Positions 1-11,577 of a DNA stretch of 64,000 bases are shown piece by piece. Source of the stretch: Bactericera cockerelli (taxonomy: Eukaryota > Arthropoda > Insecta > Hemiptera > Triozidae). Both the position numbers and the translations under genes were made by a program. The stretch lies in contig CM044964.1 in NCBI GenBank assembly GCA_024516035.1, forward strand, positions 10,197,624-10,261,623, in the 5' to 3' direction. Each line of letters begins with the position of its first letter. Positions within the stretch are counted from its first letter, which is position 1. The notes under the pieces are model-generated. The model ran no database searches. It was given only the letters and a program-made list of their open reading frames with translations, and had not been told where the DNA came from.

Positions 1-560
1 TGTCTTTGCTCTGGCACATAACCAAAATTATGTGACGAAATTATGTAACGAAATTATGTAACGATATTATGTAACGATATTGACATTTTCATGTCTTTGC
101 TCTGGCACATAACCAAAATTATGTGACGAAATTATGTAACGAAATTATGTAACGATATTATGTAACGATATTGACATTTTCATGTCTTTGCTCTGGCACA
201 TAACCAAAATTATGTGACGAAATTATGTAACGAAATTATGTAACGATATTATGTAACGATATTATGTAACGATATTGACATTTTCATGTCTTTGCTCTGG
301 CACATAACCAAAATTATGTGACGAAATTATGTAACGAAATTATGTAACGATATTATGTAACGATATTGACATTTTCATGTCTTTGCTCTGGCACATAACC
401 AAAATTATGTGACGAAATTATGTAACGATATTATGTAACGATATTGACATTTTCATGTCTTTGCTCTGGCACATAACCAAAATTATGTGACGAAATTATG
501 TAACGAAATTATGTAACGATATTATGTAACGATATTATGTAACGAAATATTGAATTGTAA
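1..560. repeat. tandem repeat, about 85-105 bp unit, six copies
   Basis: Six head-to-tail units each begin with TGTCTTTGCTCTGGCACATA and end with a run of shorter AAATTATGTAACG / ATATTATGTAACG sub-repeats. Units differ mainly in the number of 13-14 bp sub-repeats, so the array has a two-level structure. It probably continues beyond the left edge of the window. No coding content. Confidence 0.95.
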
Positions 561-660
561 AGGGAGAGAAGAGGGAAAGTGTGTGTCATGCGCACAATGG
601 CGAAGTATTGAATTGTAGAGGGAGAGAAGAGAGAAGGTATGTGTCATGCGCACAATACGA
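560..660. repeat. short direct duplication
   Basis: Two adjacent copies of a segment containing TTGAATTGTA, GGGAGAGAAGAG and GTGTGTCATGCGCACAAT follow the first tandem array. They look like a small local duplication. Confidence 0.6.
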
Positions 661-735
661 AATTTGGTCAGTTGGGTTTTGGACCTTGAATAGTAAAGAT
701 GAAAATGTCCCAATGGTTGCAGACTCGTATGCAAG

Positions 736-789
736 CGTTTTTTTAAACAAAAATTTAACATCGCTTTCAACTGCATGGTCGTATCAGTA
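736..789 (-). mobile_element. tail fragment of 5S-derived SINE
   Basis: The segment TTTAACATCGCTTTCAACTG is the 3' tail seen in the better copy at 34705-34925, here detached from its 5S-like head and abutting a tRNA-like SINE head. Confidence 0.6.
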
Positions 790-866
790 GTCACCGTGGC
801 AGAGTGAGTTAGCGCGCTAGGCATTGTACGCATGGTGACCTGGGTTCGATTCCCAGCGGGGCAGGA
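790..866 (+). mobile_element. tRNA-derived SINE head
   Basis: An A-box-like segment (TGGCAGAGTGAGTTAGCGCG) is followed about 35 bases later by a B box (GGTTCGATTCC) and a short acceptor-like end. The same sequence lies on the other strand at 20496-20570, so this is a repeat head and not a functional tRNA gene. Confidence 0.75.
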
Positions 867-1047
867 ATTTTTTTCTTTATGGTTCACTCTGTATAACTTA
901 AAATTAATACTAATCAACTTTATACAATACATAAGTAACTTAGTAAAGGGAGAAATATTTTTTTTAATTACCTACCTATTACCTAATAAGTTTTAATCTA
1001 AACTGATTTCGTACAATAATTTTATTCTTACTTGTGTAATTTCTATA

Positions 1048-2698
1048 CAGGGTGTCCCACCAAACTTGGACACCTCAAATTACACGGCCCCTGAAAGAGT
1101 TTTTGAAAAATAAAAAATCCTAGGGTACATGTACTAATTATGCGGTTTCATTCATGAAATTTTTTTTATACAGGGTGGTTCAAAAGTCAGAAATTGAAGT
1201 GTCAACTTTCGATTTTTAAATGGATCGACCTGAATTTTATTTGATATTTTTACTTCTAAAAGATTCCTGAGTACTTTTTTAAACAAAAATTTTACATACA
1301 GGGTGGTTTTTTTTCGACCAATTTTTTTTCTAAATCTCGAATAACTCTTGTTCGTTTAATTTTTTCGATAACAAGAATAGGAAGTGTTTGTGTAATGAAA
1401 ACACGCACTTTCAATTGGCATCAAAAAAATTTATACAGGGTGGTTCACAAGTGAAATAATGACTTGATTTTTTTTAAACCGAGTTTTTTTAATTTTTTTT
1501 TTTGGTTTAATAATTCTAACCTAATTTTATACATTTTTTGTTAGTCATATCGAAAAACAAAACTAAAGTGTTGTACAGGGTGAGACATGATTTTTTTGTA
1601 ACACCCTGTATATGGGCAGTCAAAGAGACGTAAAATTAAATAGAAAGACTAAATGTGCAAGAAAAACTTCGATTTTTAATGATATTAAAAAGTTATGGTG
1701 TTTTAACTAATATTGTCACATGGACCACCCTGTAGATATTTTCTTAAAACGTCATGTGGGTACTCGAAGTTGTATAAAATTCAACGAAGACTTCGAATCA
1801 TGGGGAAAAACAAGTAAGAAACACGAATTTTGAAGCCATTTTCAATTTGGTGTCCATACTGAATGATTTTAAAACTTGAAATAAAAAGTAGGTAGATGTA
1901 GACACAAAATTGAAAATTGCTTTTTGAATTCACTTTTTTCTTTCAGATTTGGACTCCTCGTTGAATTTTAGACAGTTTCGACTACCCGTATGATGTTTTA
2001 AGAAAATATCTACAGGGTGGTCCATGTGACAATATTAGTTAAAACACCATAACTTTTTAATATCATTAAAAATCGAAGTTTTTCTTGCACATTTAGTCTT
2101 TCTATTTAATTTTACGTCTCTTTGAATGCCCATATACAGGGTGTTACAAAAAAATTATGTCTCATCCTGTACAACACTTTAGTTTTGTTTTTCGATATGA
2201 CTAATAAAAAATGTGTAAAATTAGGTTAGAATTATTAAACCCAAATAAAAAATTAAAAAAACTCGGTTTTAAAAAAAATCAAGTCATTATTTCACTTGTG
2301 AACCACCCTGTATAAAAACTTTTGATGCCAATTGAAAGTGCGTGTTTTCATTACACAAACACTTCCTATTCTTGTTATCGAAAAAATTAAACGAACAAGA
2401 GTTATTCGAGATTTAGAAAAAAAATTGGTCGAAAAAAAACCACCCTGTATGTAAAATTTTTGTTTAAAAAAGTACTCAGGAACCATTTAAAAGTAAAAAT
2501 ATCAAATAAAATTCAGGTCGATCCATTTAAAAATCGAAAGTTGACATTTCAATTTCTGACTTTTGAACCACTCTGTATAAAAAAAAATTCATGAATGAAA
2601 CCGCATAATTAGTACATGTACCCTAGGATTTTTTATTTTTCAAAAACTCTTTCAGGGGCCGAGTAATTTGAGGTGTCCAAGTTTGGTGGGACACCCTG
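1048..2698. mobile_element. long palindromic TIR element with CAGGGTG ends
   Basis: The element begins CAGGGTGTCCCACCAAACTT and ends with its reverse complement, flanked by TA on both sides (1046-1047 and 2699-2700). The arms are about 720 bp each (about 1048-1770 and 1975-2698) and nearly perfect inverted copies around a spacer of about 200 bp. No transposase is present. Inside each arm the end motif CAGGGTG recurs about every 125-140 bp (1171, 1299, 1436, 1576, and in reverse near 1602 and 1726), mirrored in the other arm. TA duplication is typical of the Tc1/mariner superfamily, but the terminus is not one I can assign to a named family. Confidence 0.85.
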
Positions 2699-2895
2699 TA
2701 TATTATTTAGATAATTGTTCAAACTAAATGTCCAAATAAAGGTTTATTATATTATATATTAATAAAATCATAGACAAAAGTTCTTAGATTTTGGAAGATA
2801 AGATAAATAAATTTTATAAACACACTGTATATGATAATTTTTTTTGTTTATTTTCATCCAATGAAAAAAACAATTGGACATTTAATGGAAACAGA

Positions 2896-3012
2896 ATGTT
2901 ATTTCCATGTGGACTGTATCTCAAGTTTAGCTTCCTGATTTTCATGGTACCTTTAACTATTGCGGATGACACCACCTCGACTAGCACACCTGTAGCTGAA
3001 TCTGATGAAGAC
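2896..3012 (+). CDS. possible orphan first exon with signal peptide
   Basis: From the ATG at 2896 the frame encodes MLFPCGLYLKFSFLIFMVPL, a plausible signal peptide with a hydrophobic core, then an acidic Thr/Ser stretch. It ends at a strong splice-donor match, GAC|GTACGT, after 3012. The frame is open upstream to 2791 and closes about 70 bases after the donor. No downstream exon that fits can be identified in the window, and no homolog is recognised. It may be the first exon of a secreted or membrane protein, or chance. Confidence 0.3.
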
Positions 3013-3382
3013 GTACGTATGCATGCATTGTTTTGGCAAAGTAATTTCTCGTCAATTTTCTCTGGTTACAATACTCAAGATTAGTTGAGACGGTGTCAAA
3101 ACCCTGGTCACAACCGATGTCACTATATCGCAGTGTAAATTGTGTGGAGTTTCATCTGAAACAATACAACCAGGACATAATTATAATAATTATCTTTTTT
3201 CAAGATTTGTTAGAGCTGTTTTGTTCTTCATAAAACATATTTCTCTGCATAAAACAGCAAGTTTTCAAAAAGAAAAGAAAATCCTGATTAAAATAGAGAG
3301 GTATAAAGTAGTTATACTGATTAAAATAGAGAGGTAAGTTGATGGCATGGATATTCAGAACTATTATTATAAAAGTTGGCAT

Positions 3383-3420
3383 GTCCTAAACCACATACAT
3401 CCATGTATGTGGTTTAGGAC
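3383..3420. repeat. perfect 18-bp hairpin inside a repeat
   Basis: GTCCTAAACCACATACAT, two bases, then the exact reverse complement. It lies in a repeat (about 3380-3600) whose other half (CGTCCTGAACCACATATG near 3530) resembles the copy at 55200-55300. Confidence 0.8.
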
Positions 3421-4085
3421 TCCATGAGAACTTAGACTTTTATTTCTTTATAAGCCAATAAACTTGATAAAACCCTATATGAAAACTAAAATCTAGCTTT
3501 CCTAGTTACCAACTTATGTTGAAAGTTAGGTCGTCCTGAACCACATATGCCACAACCAACCAACCCCAACCATGAGGTTGAACAATACCGACCCTAAGTA
3601 GGATTGGGAAAAGGCAAAGTGAAAGAAGAAGAAGTATCCCACACGTAATTGGTCAGTGCAATTGTAAATGATTTATTGAATATAAATTGTACATCAATTT
3701 TATTCAAAATATACAAACAAATCATTTTAAAAACAAAATACAGAGTAAATTAGGACTTTAGTCTTGTCAACATCGATTTTTTTTTAAAAACCCTAAAAAT
3801 TCATCTCTATGTTTTTTTTTTTTTTTTTTTTTTTTCATCTCAGTGAATTTTTAGGTCAACAAAAAATGGTGTTTCTTTGGTATACAATTTTAAATAATAA
3901 TAATACCGGGTGTACCGGTTCATTTATTAACGAGCATGAGAGCTCTTTGTACAATAAAACAATATTAATTTATAACGAAAATCAATGTAGATACACAAAA
4001 AAAAAAAAAAAAACAACGCAACACATAAATGGTAAATGGTAATCGAAAGACATTAAAATACTCTACAATATATATCACAATTGTT

Positions 4086-4924
4086 TTAAAAATCAAATCC
4101 ACAATCGGTGTTAGCAGATCTTAACATCCTGTTGAGAGGAGCATAATACTTGTAATTTGAGTCACAAGATGTCACGTAGAATGTGTTGGCTCTCCTGAGT
4201 CTCCGATGGCAATCAAAAGGAATGAGCCCCAACAAACCACTACAATCAACTTCGCCAGAGATGAGCTTTTGTAGAAACCTCGAATCAGCTTGATGACGGC
4301 GCTCTCTGAGAGAATCAAGATTAGCAGAAGAATCCGGATGACGGTAGTTGAAGTAATTGAGAAATTTCTTCTGCACCCTCTCCAACAAAAGCTCATGTAC
4401 ATTGTAATATGGCGACCACACGACGCATGCGTATTCTAATAGCGAACGAACAAGAGAAATGTAAAGAAGACGAAAAGAAATCGAAGACAAACCTTTAGAT
4501 GATCGATAGATGTACCCAAGAAGACGGTGACATCTCATAGAAACCGCGGAAATGTGTGGTATGAATGAAAGCTTGCGATCGAGTTCGATTCCCAAATCTT
4601 TGATCTGGTCTACATTGTTGAGAGATTTGGAATCCAGATGATAGTCAAAACCAACAGGATGTGCACGTCGAGAAAAGCACATGATGGCACATTTGCTATG
4701 TGTTAACTGCAGGCTATTTAAAGAGAGCCATCGATGAAAAGAATCCAGGTCCCTCTGGAGTAACCTGCAGTCATCATGGTTAGAAATGAATTTGTAGATT
4801 TTGACATCATCCGCAAACATTTGAAGATAAGAATTCTGAATAACACCGGGAAGATCGTTGAAAAATAGGCTAAAAAGAAGAGGACCAGAATGGCTACCCT
4901 GCCCAACTCCCGAAGACACGCATA
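4086..4924 (-). pseudogene. LINE reverse transcriptase, C-terminal fragment
   Basis: The minus-strand frame contains the RT signature VGQGSHSGPLLFSLFFNDLP and the catalytic FADD box (YADD-type motif C), followed by the thumb region and the C-terminal tail ending at 4086. RT motif A and the upstream fingers are missing here because the gene was interrupted at 4925; they lie at 7361-7590 and 14198-14700. Best regarded as the 3' exon-like remnant of the decayed LINE. Confidence 0.85.
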
Positions 4925-5872
4925 TACAGGGTGGACCAAAAAAACGTTTACACCCGTTAATGGTAGATTACTGACGACATTTCTAGGACGGATCTGCAAT
5001 CCGTTTTTTCGGATTCGCCTTTATAACTGCACAAAGTGATTTTTTGCAACTTTCTGAAAAAGTCCGACTTTGGCTTATTCTTCAGGTCAGAACTTCTTTC
5101 CTGTTTAAGATGAGTTGATTCTGAACAATTCTGCAGAAAGCCAACAAAATTTCGATGTTTCTAGCTACACTACTTTGTTTTTTACGGTTTGATTTGGCAT
5201 CTTTTTTGACACCTGAATAGAAAAAAAGTTCGCATGTAAATTTTTTACACTTTGAAACACTCAAGATTTGCCCGAGCAAATTTTGGCACAGACATGGGCA
5301 AGTTTGATAAAAGTTGGCGGCTAACCCAAGGATGCTAAAAAATAATTTTACGATTTTTTATCACGTGGTCTTCTGGGTAAACAAACCAGGTAAGTCTCAA
5401 AAAATGATGTTCAAAATCTTAAAAGTGTTGACCGTGTAGGGTCGTCTTGTACTCAAAGAGTAATTAGCTATTTATGTCTGATAATTATTTTCCTTGGAAT
5501 TAATTAAAGGCCAGTCAAATGAATGATTGTTTGTTTCTCGATGATAGTTTTCAAGCATATTTTTCTGCATTCTATGAAATTTTATCTTTAAACTTCTTGA
5601 GTTTTTTTAGTACAAGTTACATAATTGTTAATATTCGGATGCTGAAATGGCAGATACGCATTTAGCATATGGAGTTGCCAACAGGAACATTTGGGATCAC
5701 GTGAAAAACATAGTTTACGAAATCTGGTAGCAAGAATCCTGTTGGCATTCGATGACCTGACAGAAAAACCTGGAATCTTCCGCAACATTCGACGGAACAT
5801 GATGAAGAGGTTCAACCTTTGCATCCAGGAAGGTGGACGCCACTTCCAACAGTTGCTCTAAGGGAATTGAGA

Positions 5873-5878
<6 letters not shown>

Positions 5879-5914
<36 letters not shown>
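5879..5914. repeat. (GA)n microsatellite
   Basis: An uninterrupted GA run of about 17 units inside the centre of the 2.4-kb TIR element. Confidence 0.95.
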
Positions 5915-5915
<1 letters not shown>

Positions 5916-6099
5916 CAGATAGCGAAAAAGAGATAGAGAGAGAAAGGCAAGAAGGTTCTGAGTTAGAACTAAGGTACTAAAGTCACCATTGGTTTCAAAA
6001 ATTTGTGTGAGGAGAATCCATAGTGTGTACTATGGATAAAAAATGGCAACAGTCTTTTTTATTTTGTAGTCATGAATTTTTTGCTGGCTCTGGCGTTCG

Positions 6100-6145
6100 G
6101 ACCGGGTGGACTAGCTTACCACTGAGCTAATCGTGCGCGTCTAAT
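6100..6145 (-). mobile_element. tRNA-like SINE fragment
   Basis: The segment TTACCACTGAGCTAATCGTG is the reverse complement of the A-box part of the SINE family seen at 34034-34056 and 34264-34286. Confidence 0.5.
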
Positions 6146-6642
6146 CGTTTCTCATTGAACATACTAACACAAAATGTTTTTTTAAATACCTTTTTGTTTA
6201 TATCAAAATAGTATAAAACATAATAAAGACTGCAAAAGTTTATTAATTTTACAAAATATTATCTTGTTCTTTTCAAGACTTCTATTAAGAGTTGGCAATC
6301 GGTAAATATTTTGTTATTTAATTAGTATTGTTTATGATAGAAGAACCTACCTACATATTTACCTGGATTTATTTCATAAATTCTATTTTCGTTTGGAAAA
6401 TTCGCTAGTTTTTTTTTCTCTCGTAGGGAAGCATAAGAAAACCATCATTACATTATCAAGGCAGTCTCTCAGGGGCTTACATGAATAATAATTATGTGTA
6501 TTGTGATACCAATAGTATCTGATATAACTCAATTTACAGATGGTATTACCACCAAAAAAACCATAAGTTGTTGGTGTTACAACAGGTCAGATACAGGTAT
6601 GAATAAAATATTCCATCAGATTTTTTTGATAATTAAAATAAT

Positions 6643-6720
6643 ATAGTCCGTCGAGAATTGAACTTCGGTCATGCGACCAACAGTCTTAGCACTACCACAT
6701 CTTGCTAGCACCACTGATAA
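6643..6720 (-). mobile_element. tRNA-like SINE head
   Basis: On the minus strand a TGTGGTAGTGCTAAG A-box-like element precedes a GTTCAATTC B-box-like element at tRNA-like spacing. Lies within the centre of the TIR element. Confidence 0.5.
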
Positions 6721-7360
6721 TCTGAGAAGCACAAAATTTATCATTTGAATTTTGCTAAACTGGCTGATGAAGGCATGTGAGACCGCGGTATTCAAAAAAA
6801 GCAATGTAAACAATTTTTGTAAACAATACAAGACGCCCTTACACAGTCTACAGCTAGAAAACTCTTAGGATTTTTGAGGAGTTTTTGGCAAACATCTAAT
6901 AATTTTTCCCAGAAGATCACGTGATAAAAAATCGTAAAATTATTTTTTAGCATCCTCGGGGCGGCCGCCAACTTTTATCAAACTTGCCCATGTCTGTGCC
7001 AAAATTTGTTCGGACAAATGTCGAGTGTTTTATTTAGTAAAAAAAAATTTTTTGGTGTTTTTTTCTGTTCAGGTGTAAAAAAATATGACAAACCAAATCG
7101 TAAAAAACAAAGTAGTGTAGCTAGAAACATCGAAATTTTGTTGGCTTTCTGCAAAATTGTTCAGAATCAACTCATCTTAAACAGGAAAAAAGTACTGACC
7201 TGAAGAATAAACCAAAGTCGGACTTTTTCGGAAAGTTGCAAAAAATCACTTTGTGCAGTTACGAAGGCGAATCCGAAAAAACGGATTGCAGATCCGGCCT
7301 GGAAATGTCCTCAGTAATCTACCATTAACGGGTGTAAACGTTTTTTTGGTCCACCCTGTA

Positions 7361-7590
7361 GAAGAAGACCTATCGTCACCAATCCTAACCATTTGAATGC
7401 GATCACTAAATGAACTGGCCAACCAACGAAGAAAAGCATCGCCTATACCATATGATTTCAATTTGGCAACAAGAAATCTCGGATTTACCCGATCAAATGC
7501 CTTTGCAACATCGGTATAGACAGAATGTACATCCTGGCCCGATTCAAAGGAATTCAGGATATCACACTGATAAGAAAGAAGATTTGTGAC
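7361..7590 (-). pseudogene. LINE reverse transcriptase, middle fragment with motif A
   Basis: Minus-strand translation gives VYTDVAKAFDRV, the RT motif A with its catalytic Asp, and LKSYGIGDAFLRWLASSFSD, a typical RT palm segment. At its 5' side it joins the R1-clade LINE through the repeated AAGATTTGTGACT; at its 3' side it is cut by the TA-flanked TIR element. It is the middle portion of the decayed LINE's RT. Confidence 0.85.
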
Positions 7591-7622
<32 letters not shown>

Positions 7623-8586
7623 GAAACTAAACTGATAATCATACAACAAGGTAGGAAAGCTCATGTTTACCTAACGATACCTCAAAATAGACTTGCAAGT
7701 GTGGTTATCCACCCTTGCACACCCATTTCGGATCTCGCCAGGTTATGTTGGACTTGCTGGTAATTTCTTACCAGCACCTACCAACTAAAACCTCCCTGAC
7801 GTATGACCACTCAGTATAGGAAAATCGCCCTGGAACCGCGTGAGCATTTCATCAGGACGGCTTTCAAGGATGAAAAGAATTTTAGGTTTGGAAAAGGATT
7901 AGGTTTAGGGGAGAAAATGATGTAGACATATGCGTTATCATAATATCCATCTTACAAATAGATTTCACTCTTACAGTCACAATCTATACAAACAATGCTA
8001 TTTTTCAAATTAGGAGCGACTATTTTTTAATGTACAATTTATCTAGCCTTAATGGTAGTTTTTCTATCTACATTATCTACATGTACATGGTCTTACATAA
8101 GTATGTTACAATATAACGGCGTATTGATGCGGGGTCTGCCACCTCCCACGTCCATACCTCGTATTAATCACCTACAGCAATGGTAAAAATAAAAATGTGA
8201 CACTAGACATCTAGACTAGTTGGCACTTACAATAATTTAAGTGACTCATGTATGCGTAGGTAGTTATAGATTTAATTTAGTAAGTTGGGGAGTTTTTTTT
8301 TGCTTGTTTAATACGGTAAATATATAATATACACACCATATACAATTATACACACCATATACAATAATTATACACATTACATAATTATAATACGTACTTT
8401 TACAAGACATACATCATATACAATATAATACACATTTCACAATTTTACATAATAAATATACATAATAATTTATATAATTTACACAATGATATTTGAGTTA
8501 TCATATTCATACAGACATACATTATTATATCCCGGTCATGCATACGGTACTGTGCACTGTTCTAGAGGGATAGGGGAAGGACAAAG

Positions 8587-11577
8587 TTATGGGAGAGGAG
8601 TGTTTGTTACTCTTATACCAGGTGAGTGTCGGTCTTTCTCTGCTCTTTCATCCTTCTCTTTCTGTTCCAGGACCGTGTGAACAAAAGATTGGACGATTTG
8701 CCATTTTTCCTTAGATTTAAGCATGATTTGTACAACATTGTGTTTTGTTAAACACTCAGCATTTATTGTATTCAGCTGTTCTCTTCGTTGTTGCCATCGT
8801 AGGCAATGGAAGAACGTGTGTTCCACTGTATCAGCATCCTCGCAGTATCGGCATTTTGGCGAGTCCCTGATTTTAAATCGGCAGAGGTAGGCATTAAAAC
8901 AGCCATGTCCAGAGAGGAACTGGGACAGGTGGTATGATAATTCGCCGTGTTTTCGGCTGATCCATGGTTCAATGTCTGGTATTAATGTTCTTGTCCAGCT
9001 GCCCTTGGTCCCGTTTTTCCATCTTGTATCCCAGGTTATAGTGGATTTTTTCTTTTCTTCCTCTCTTTCTTCCCTTGATTTCTGGAAAGTTCTCCTTCTC
9101 TCGTCTATGGCAATGTCTATAGGAATAATCCCTGCTATAACCTGTATAGCCTCGGTTGATGTTGTTCTATAGGCTCTTGCTGCGTTCAATACAATTTTTC
9201 TTTGTGATCGAGTTAGCAGGTCCCTGTATTTTTTAATTTCCATGGCCATTCCCCATGCTGGCGCAGCGTAGAGGATAGTAGAGGCGAACACGCTGTACAG
9301 TGTTCTCCTCTTCAACCACCCTGCACCTCTTACCCGGGGCAATATTCTGATGAGCGCTGCTGATCTTTTGTTGGCCTTCGTTGATGTCTCCTGAATGTGA
9401 GCGGAAAAGGTCAATCCTTTGTCTATGTGAACTCCTAAGTATTTTATGTAATTTTTAGGTACTATATCTACTCCGGCCACTGTGATGGTGATTGGGCCGC
9501 ATTTTTTTCTACCTATTAGTAGTACAGCTTCCGTTTTTTCTGGCGCTATTTCTAGCTCAGTCAGTGCCATCCACCGAATAACATTTCTGAGTGCTGTATT
9601 TGTTGCATCCTGTAACTCTAACTCGTTTTTTGCAACTGTTATGACGGCCAGATCGTCGGCATACGCTACGAGGGTAACACCGGCTGGCATTTCGATATGA
9701 AGGAGTCCGTCATACAGGATGTTCCACATCCAAGGCCCGACGACGGATCCTTGACAGGCTCCTGCCGTCATCTCCCTGATGATCCCGTTGGGTGAAACGA
9801 GCTTCCTGTTAGTAAAATAGCTTTGAAAACATCTTATCAGGTATGGTGGAATTTTTTTCTCTCTCATTTTACTCACTATTTTACTCCAGGAAGCGGAATT
9901 AAAGGCGTTTTTCACGTCAACTGTAGTCATCAGGCAAAGTTTTCTGGATTTAAATGACTTTTTCCGCTCATTAAAAGCTATACTTAATACTTTTTGTACG
10001 GCTTGTGTAGTGGACTTTTTTTCTCTAAAGCCGAATTGGTTTTCAGATAGTCCTGTTGTCCCTAGACTCGTGTTTAATCTTTTGATAAGCATTGCTTCCA
10101 CAAGTTTTCCAAAAGTATCCAGTAGACATAGAGGTCTGTATGATGAGGGTTGGAAATCCGGTTTTCCGGGTTTTGGCAGCAGTGAGACTCTGGCTATTTT
10201 CCATATATCCGGGTACTCTCCATTTTTGATAATATTATTAAATATTTCAAGTATAGTGAAGGGTGAGCTTTTGACTACTTCTTTCATTATCTCGGTAGTG
10301 ATACAGTCAGGTCCTGGGGCTTTTTTATTTTTTACCTTCATCGTGGCATCCATCAATTCCTCTATACTAAACAGTGGTACTTCATTTGGGTTTACTGTCT
10401 CCTCTGTCCATATGGTTCGATCTTTACTAGGAAATAATCCGTCTAAAATTTTATTTTCAAGTTCTTGTGTGAATTTTAGTGGCGTTGTGCATAGCTTTTT
10501 AGTCACAATTCTGTAACCAAGGCCCCATGTGTCTTTTTCAACGTCTTCAATGACATTCTCCCAGCATTTATCCCTAGCAGAGTTTATTTCTTTATTTAGT
10601 CTTTTCTTTGCCTCTTTGTACTCTCTTTGAACTATCCCGTATTCTATTGAACCACTGTTTCTCCTCATTCTTGTCATAATCCTCCTCTTCTTTATACATG
10701 TTTTCCTCAGTTCTTTTATGTTGTTGTTCCACCAGTACACAGCCTTTCTTTTGGTATGTCCCTCCATCTTTTTGGGTAATATTTGATTACATGCATGTCT
10801 TATAATATTTAACAAACTATTAGCATCCTTTGGATGTATTAGATTGCAGAGTTCTTCAACTTTGTCGCGCAAAGCAGGCGCTAATTCTTCTTTATATTTC
10901 CAACCCTTTTGTTTTTTATTAAGTACAGTGGGGTAGTAATCTTGGTTTATTTCCTCGACATTAAAAGTTAGGTACCGATGGAGGCTGAGAGATGTCTGTT
11001 CATCATGTACTTTCCACTTGTGAATTTTATGTATGGTGGCCGCCGATCCTATGGTAAGGTCAATGAACGAAAATTGGTTGTTTCTGACAAAAGTCGGTAT
11101 CCTGCCGTCGTTGACGACGTAAAGATCTTCAGAACCTAGCCATTCCATCATCATATCTCCCCTTCGATCTGTTATTTTACTGCCCCATGTTTGAGACTTG
11201 GCATTAAAGTCTCCTCCTATTATTAAATTATTTTTCCACCCTCTAATATCTTCACTTATACTGCATAATATAGTGTTAGCAGTCTCAAGTTCTATATTTG
11301 GTGAGATGTACACACTTATTATCATCATGTTCTCTATTATAAGACATACATAGCCGTTTTTCCTTCTTACACTTTCAATTTTTATTGTTCTGTTCACAAT
11401 AATAATAGCTGCGTTTTCGTTCAAATCCATTAGATAACCTTTTTCTTTTGATATTTTTTTGTTAGGTTCCGATATGAGAACTATATCGCATTCAGTTTCT
11501 TGTATAAACTTTTGTAAAATATGATGAGCGTTTTTACATCGATCTACGTTTATTTGTGTAAAGTTGATTTTATTCAT
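8587..11577 (-). CDS. R1-clade LINE ORF2: endonuclease and reverse transcriptase
   Basis: A 996-residue intact polyprotein that would nick target DNA and copy the element's RNA at the nick. The N-terminal part (about residues 1-235) is an APE-type endonuclease, with the GGDFNAKSQTWGS segment and LISEPN near the start. The RT domain follows, with NAPGPD-type KAPGPDCITTEIM, QFGFREKKSTTQAV, motif A VDVKNAFNSASW, AGACQGSVVGPWMWN, and motif C YADD near residue 645. A C-terminal zinc knuckle CRYCEDADTVEHTFFHC near residue 910 is characteristic of the R1 and related clades. The start ATG at 11575-11577 overlaps the ORF1 stop by an 8-base ATGAATAA. There is no in-frame stop, so the enzyme may be functional. 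The R1-clade call rests on domain order and zinc knuckle type; a phylogeny would fix TRAS, SART, Waldo or R1 affinity. Confidence 0.92.
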   Translation of the reverse strand: MNKINFTQINVDRCKNAHHILQKFIQETECDIVLISEPNKKISKEKGYLMDLNENAAIIIVNRTIKIESVRRKNGYVCLIIENMMIISVYISPNIELETANTILCSISEDIRGWKNNLIIGGDFNAKSQTWGSKITDRRGDMMMEWLGSEDLYVVNDGRIPTFVRNNQFSFIDLTIGSAATIHKIHKWKVHDEQTSLSLHRYLTFNVEEINQDYYPTVLNKKQKGWKYKEELAPALRDKVEELCNLIHPKDANSLLNIIRHACNQILPKKMEGHTKRKAVYWWNNNIKELRKTCIKKRRIMTRMRRNSGSIEYGIVQREYKEAKKRLNKEINSARDKCWENVIEDVEKDTWGLGYRIVTKKLCTTPLKFTQELENKILDGLFPSKDRTIWTEETVNPNEVPLFSIEELMDATMKVKNKKAPGPDCITTEIMKEVVKSSPFTILEIFNNIIKNGEYPDIWKIARVSLLPKPGKPDFQPSSYRPLCLLDTFGKLVEAMLIKRLNTSLGTTGLSENQFGFREKKSTTQAVQKVLSIAFNERKKSFKSRKLCLMTTVDVKNAFNSASWSKIVSKMREKKIPPYLIRCFQSYFTNRKLVSPNGIIREMTAGACQGSVVGPWMWNILYDGLLHIEMPAGVTLVAYADDLAVITVAKNELELQDATNTALRNVIRWMALTELEIAPEKTEAVLLIGRKKCGPITITVAGVDIVPKNYIKYLGVHIDKGLTFSAHIQETSTKANKRSAALIRILPRVRGAGWLKRRTLYSVFASTILYAAPAWGMAMEIKKYRDLLTRSQRKIVLNAARAYRTTSTEAIQVIAGIIPIDIAIDERRRTFQKSREEREEEKKKSTITWDTRWKNGTKGSWTRTLIPDIEPWISRKHGELSYHLSQFLSGHGCFNAYLCRFKIRDSPKCRYCEDADTVEHTFFHCLRWQQRREQLNTINAECLTKHNVVQIMLKSKEKWQIVQSFVHTVLEQKEKDERAEKDRHSPGIRVTNTPLP

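Larger units (their letters stand above)
4927..7358. mobile_element. 2.4-kb TIR element with CAGGGTGG ends
   Basis: It begins CAGGGTGGACC and ends GGTCCACCCTG, with TA on both sides (4925-4926 and 7359-7360). The inverted arms are about 450 bp (4927 to about 5385 and about 6908 to 7358); each arm encodes the same meaningless 65-residue frame in mirrored positions. The centre, about 1.5 kb, holds a GA microsatellite and two tRNA-like pieces but no transposase. It sits inside the reverse transcriptase of the decayed LINE; deleting the element and one TA restores the RT frame, which supports a 2-bp TA target duplication. Confidence 0.88.

Noticed and set aside
790..866. Functional tRNA gene
   Set aside because: Repeated elsewhere in the window, imperfect cloverleaf and no terminator; it is a SINE head. 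The same applies to the other tRNA-like segments.
10010..10516. 168-codon plus-strand frame and others over 8.6-13.6 kb
   Set aside because: Antisense to the R1-clade ORFs, with no protein motif.
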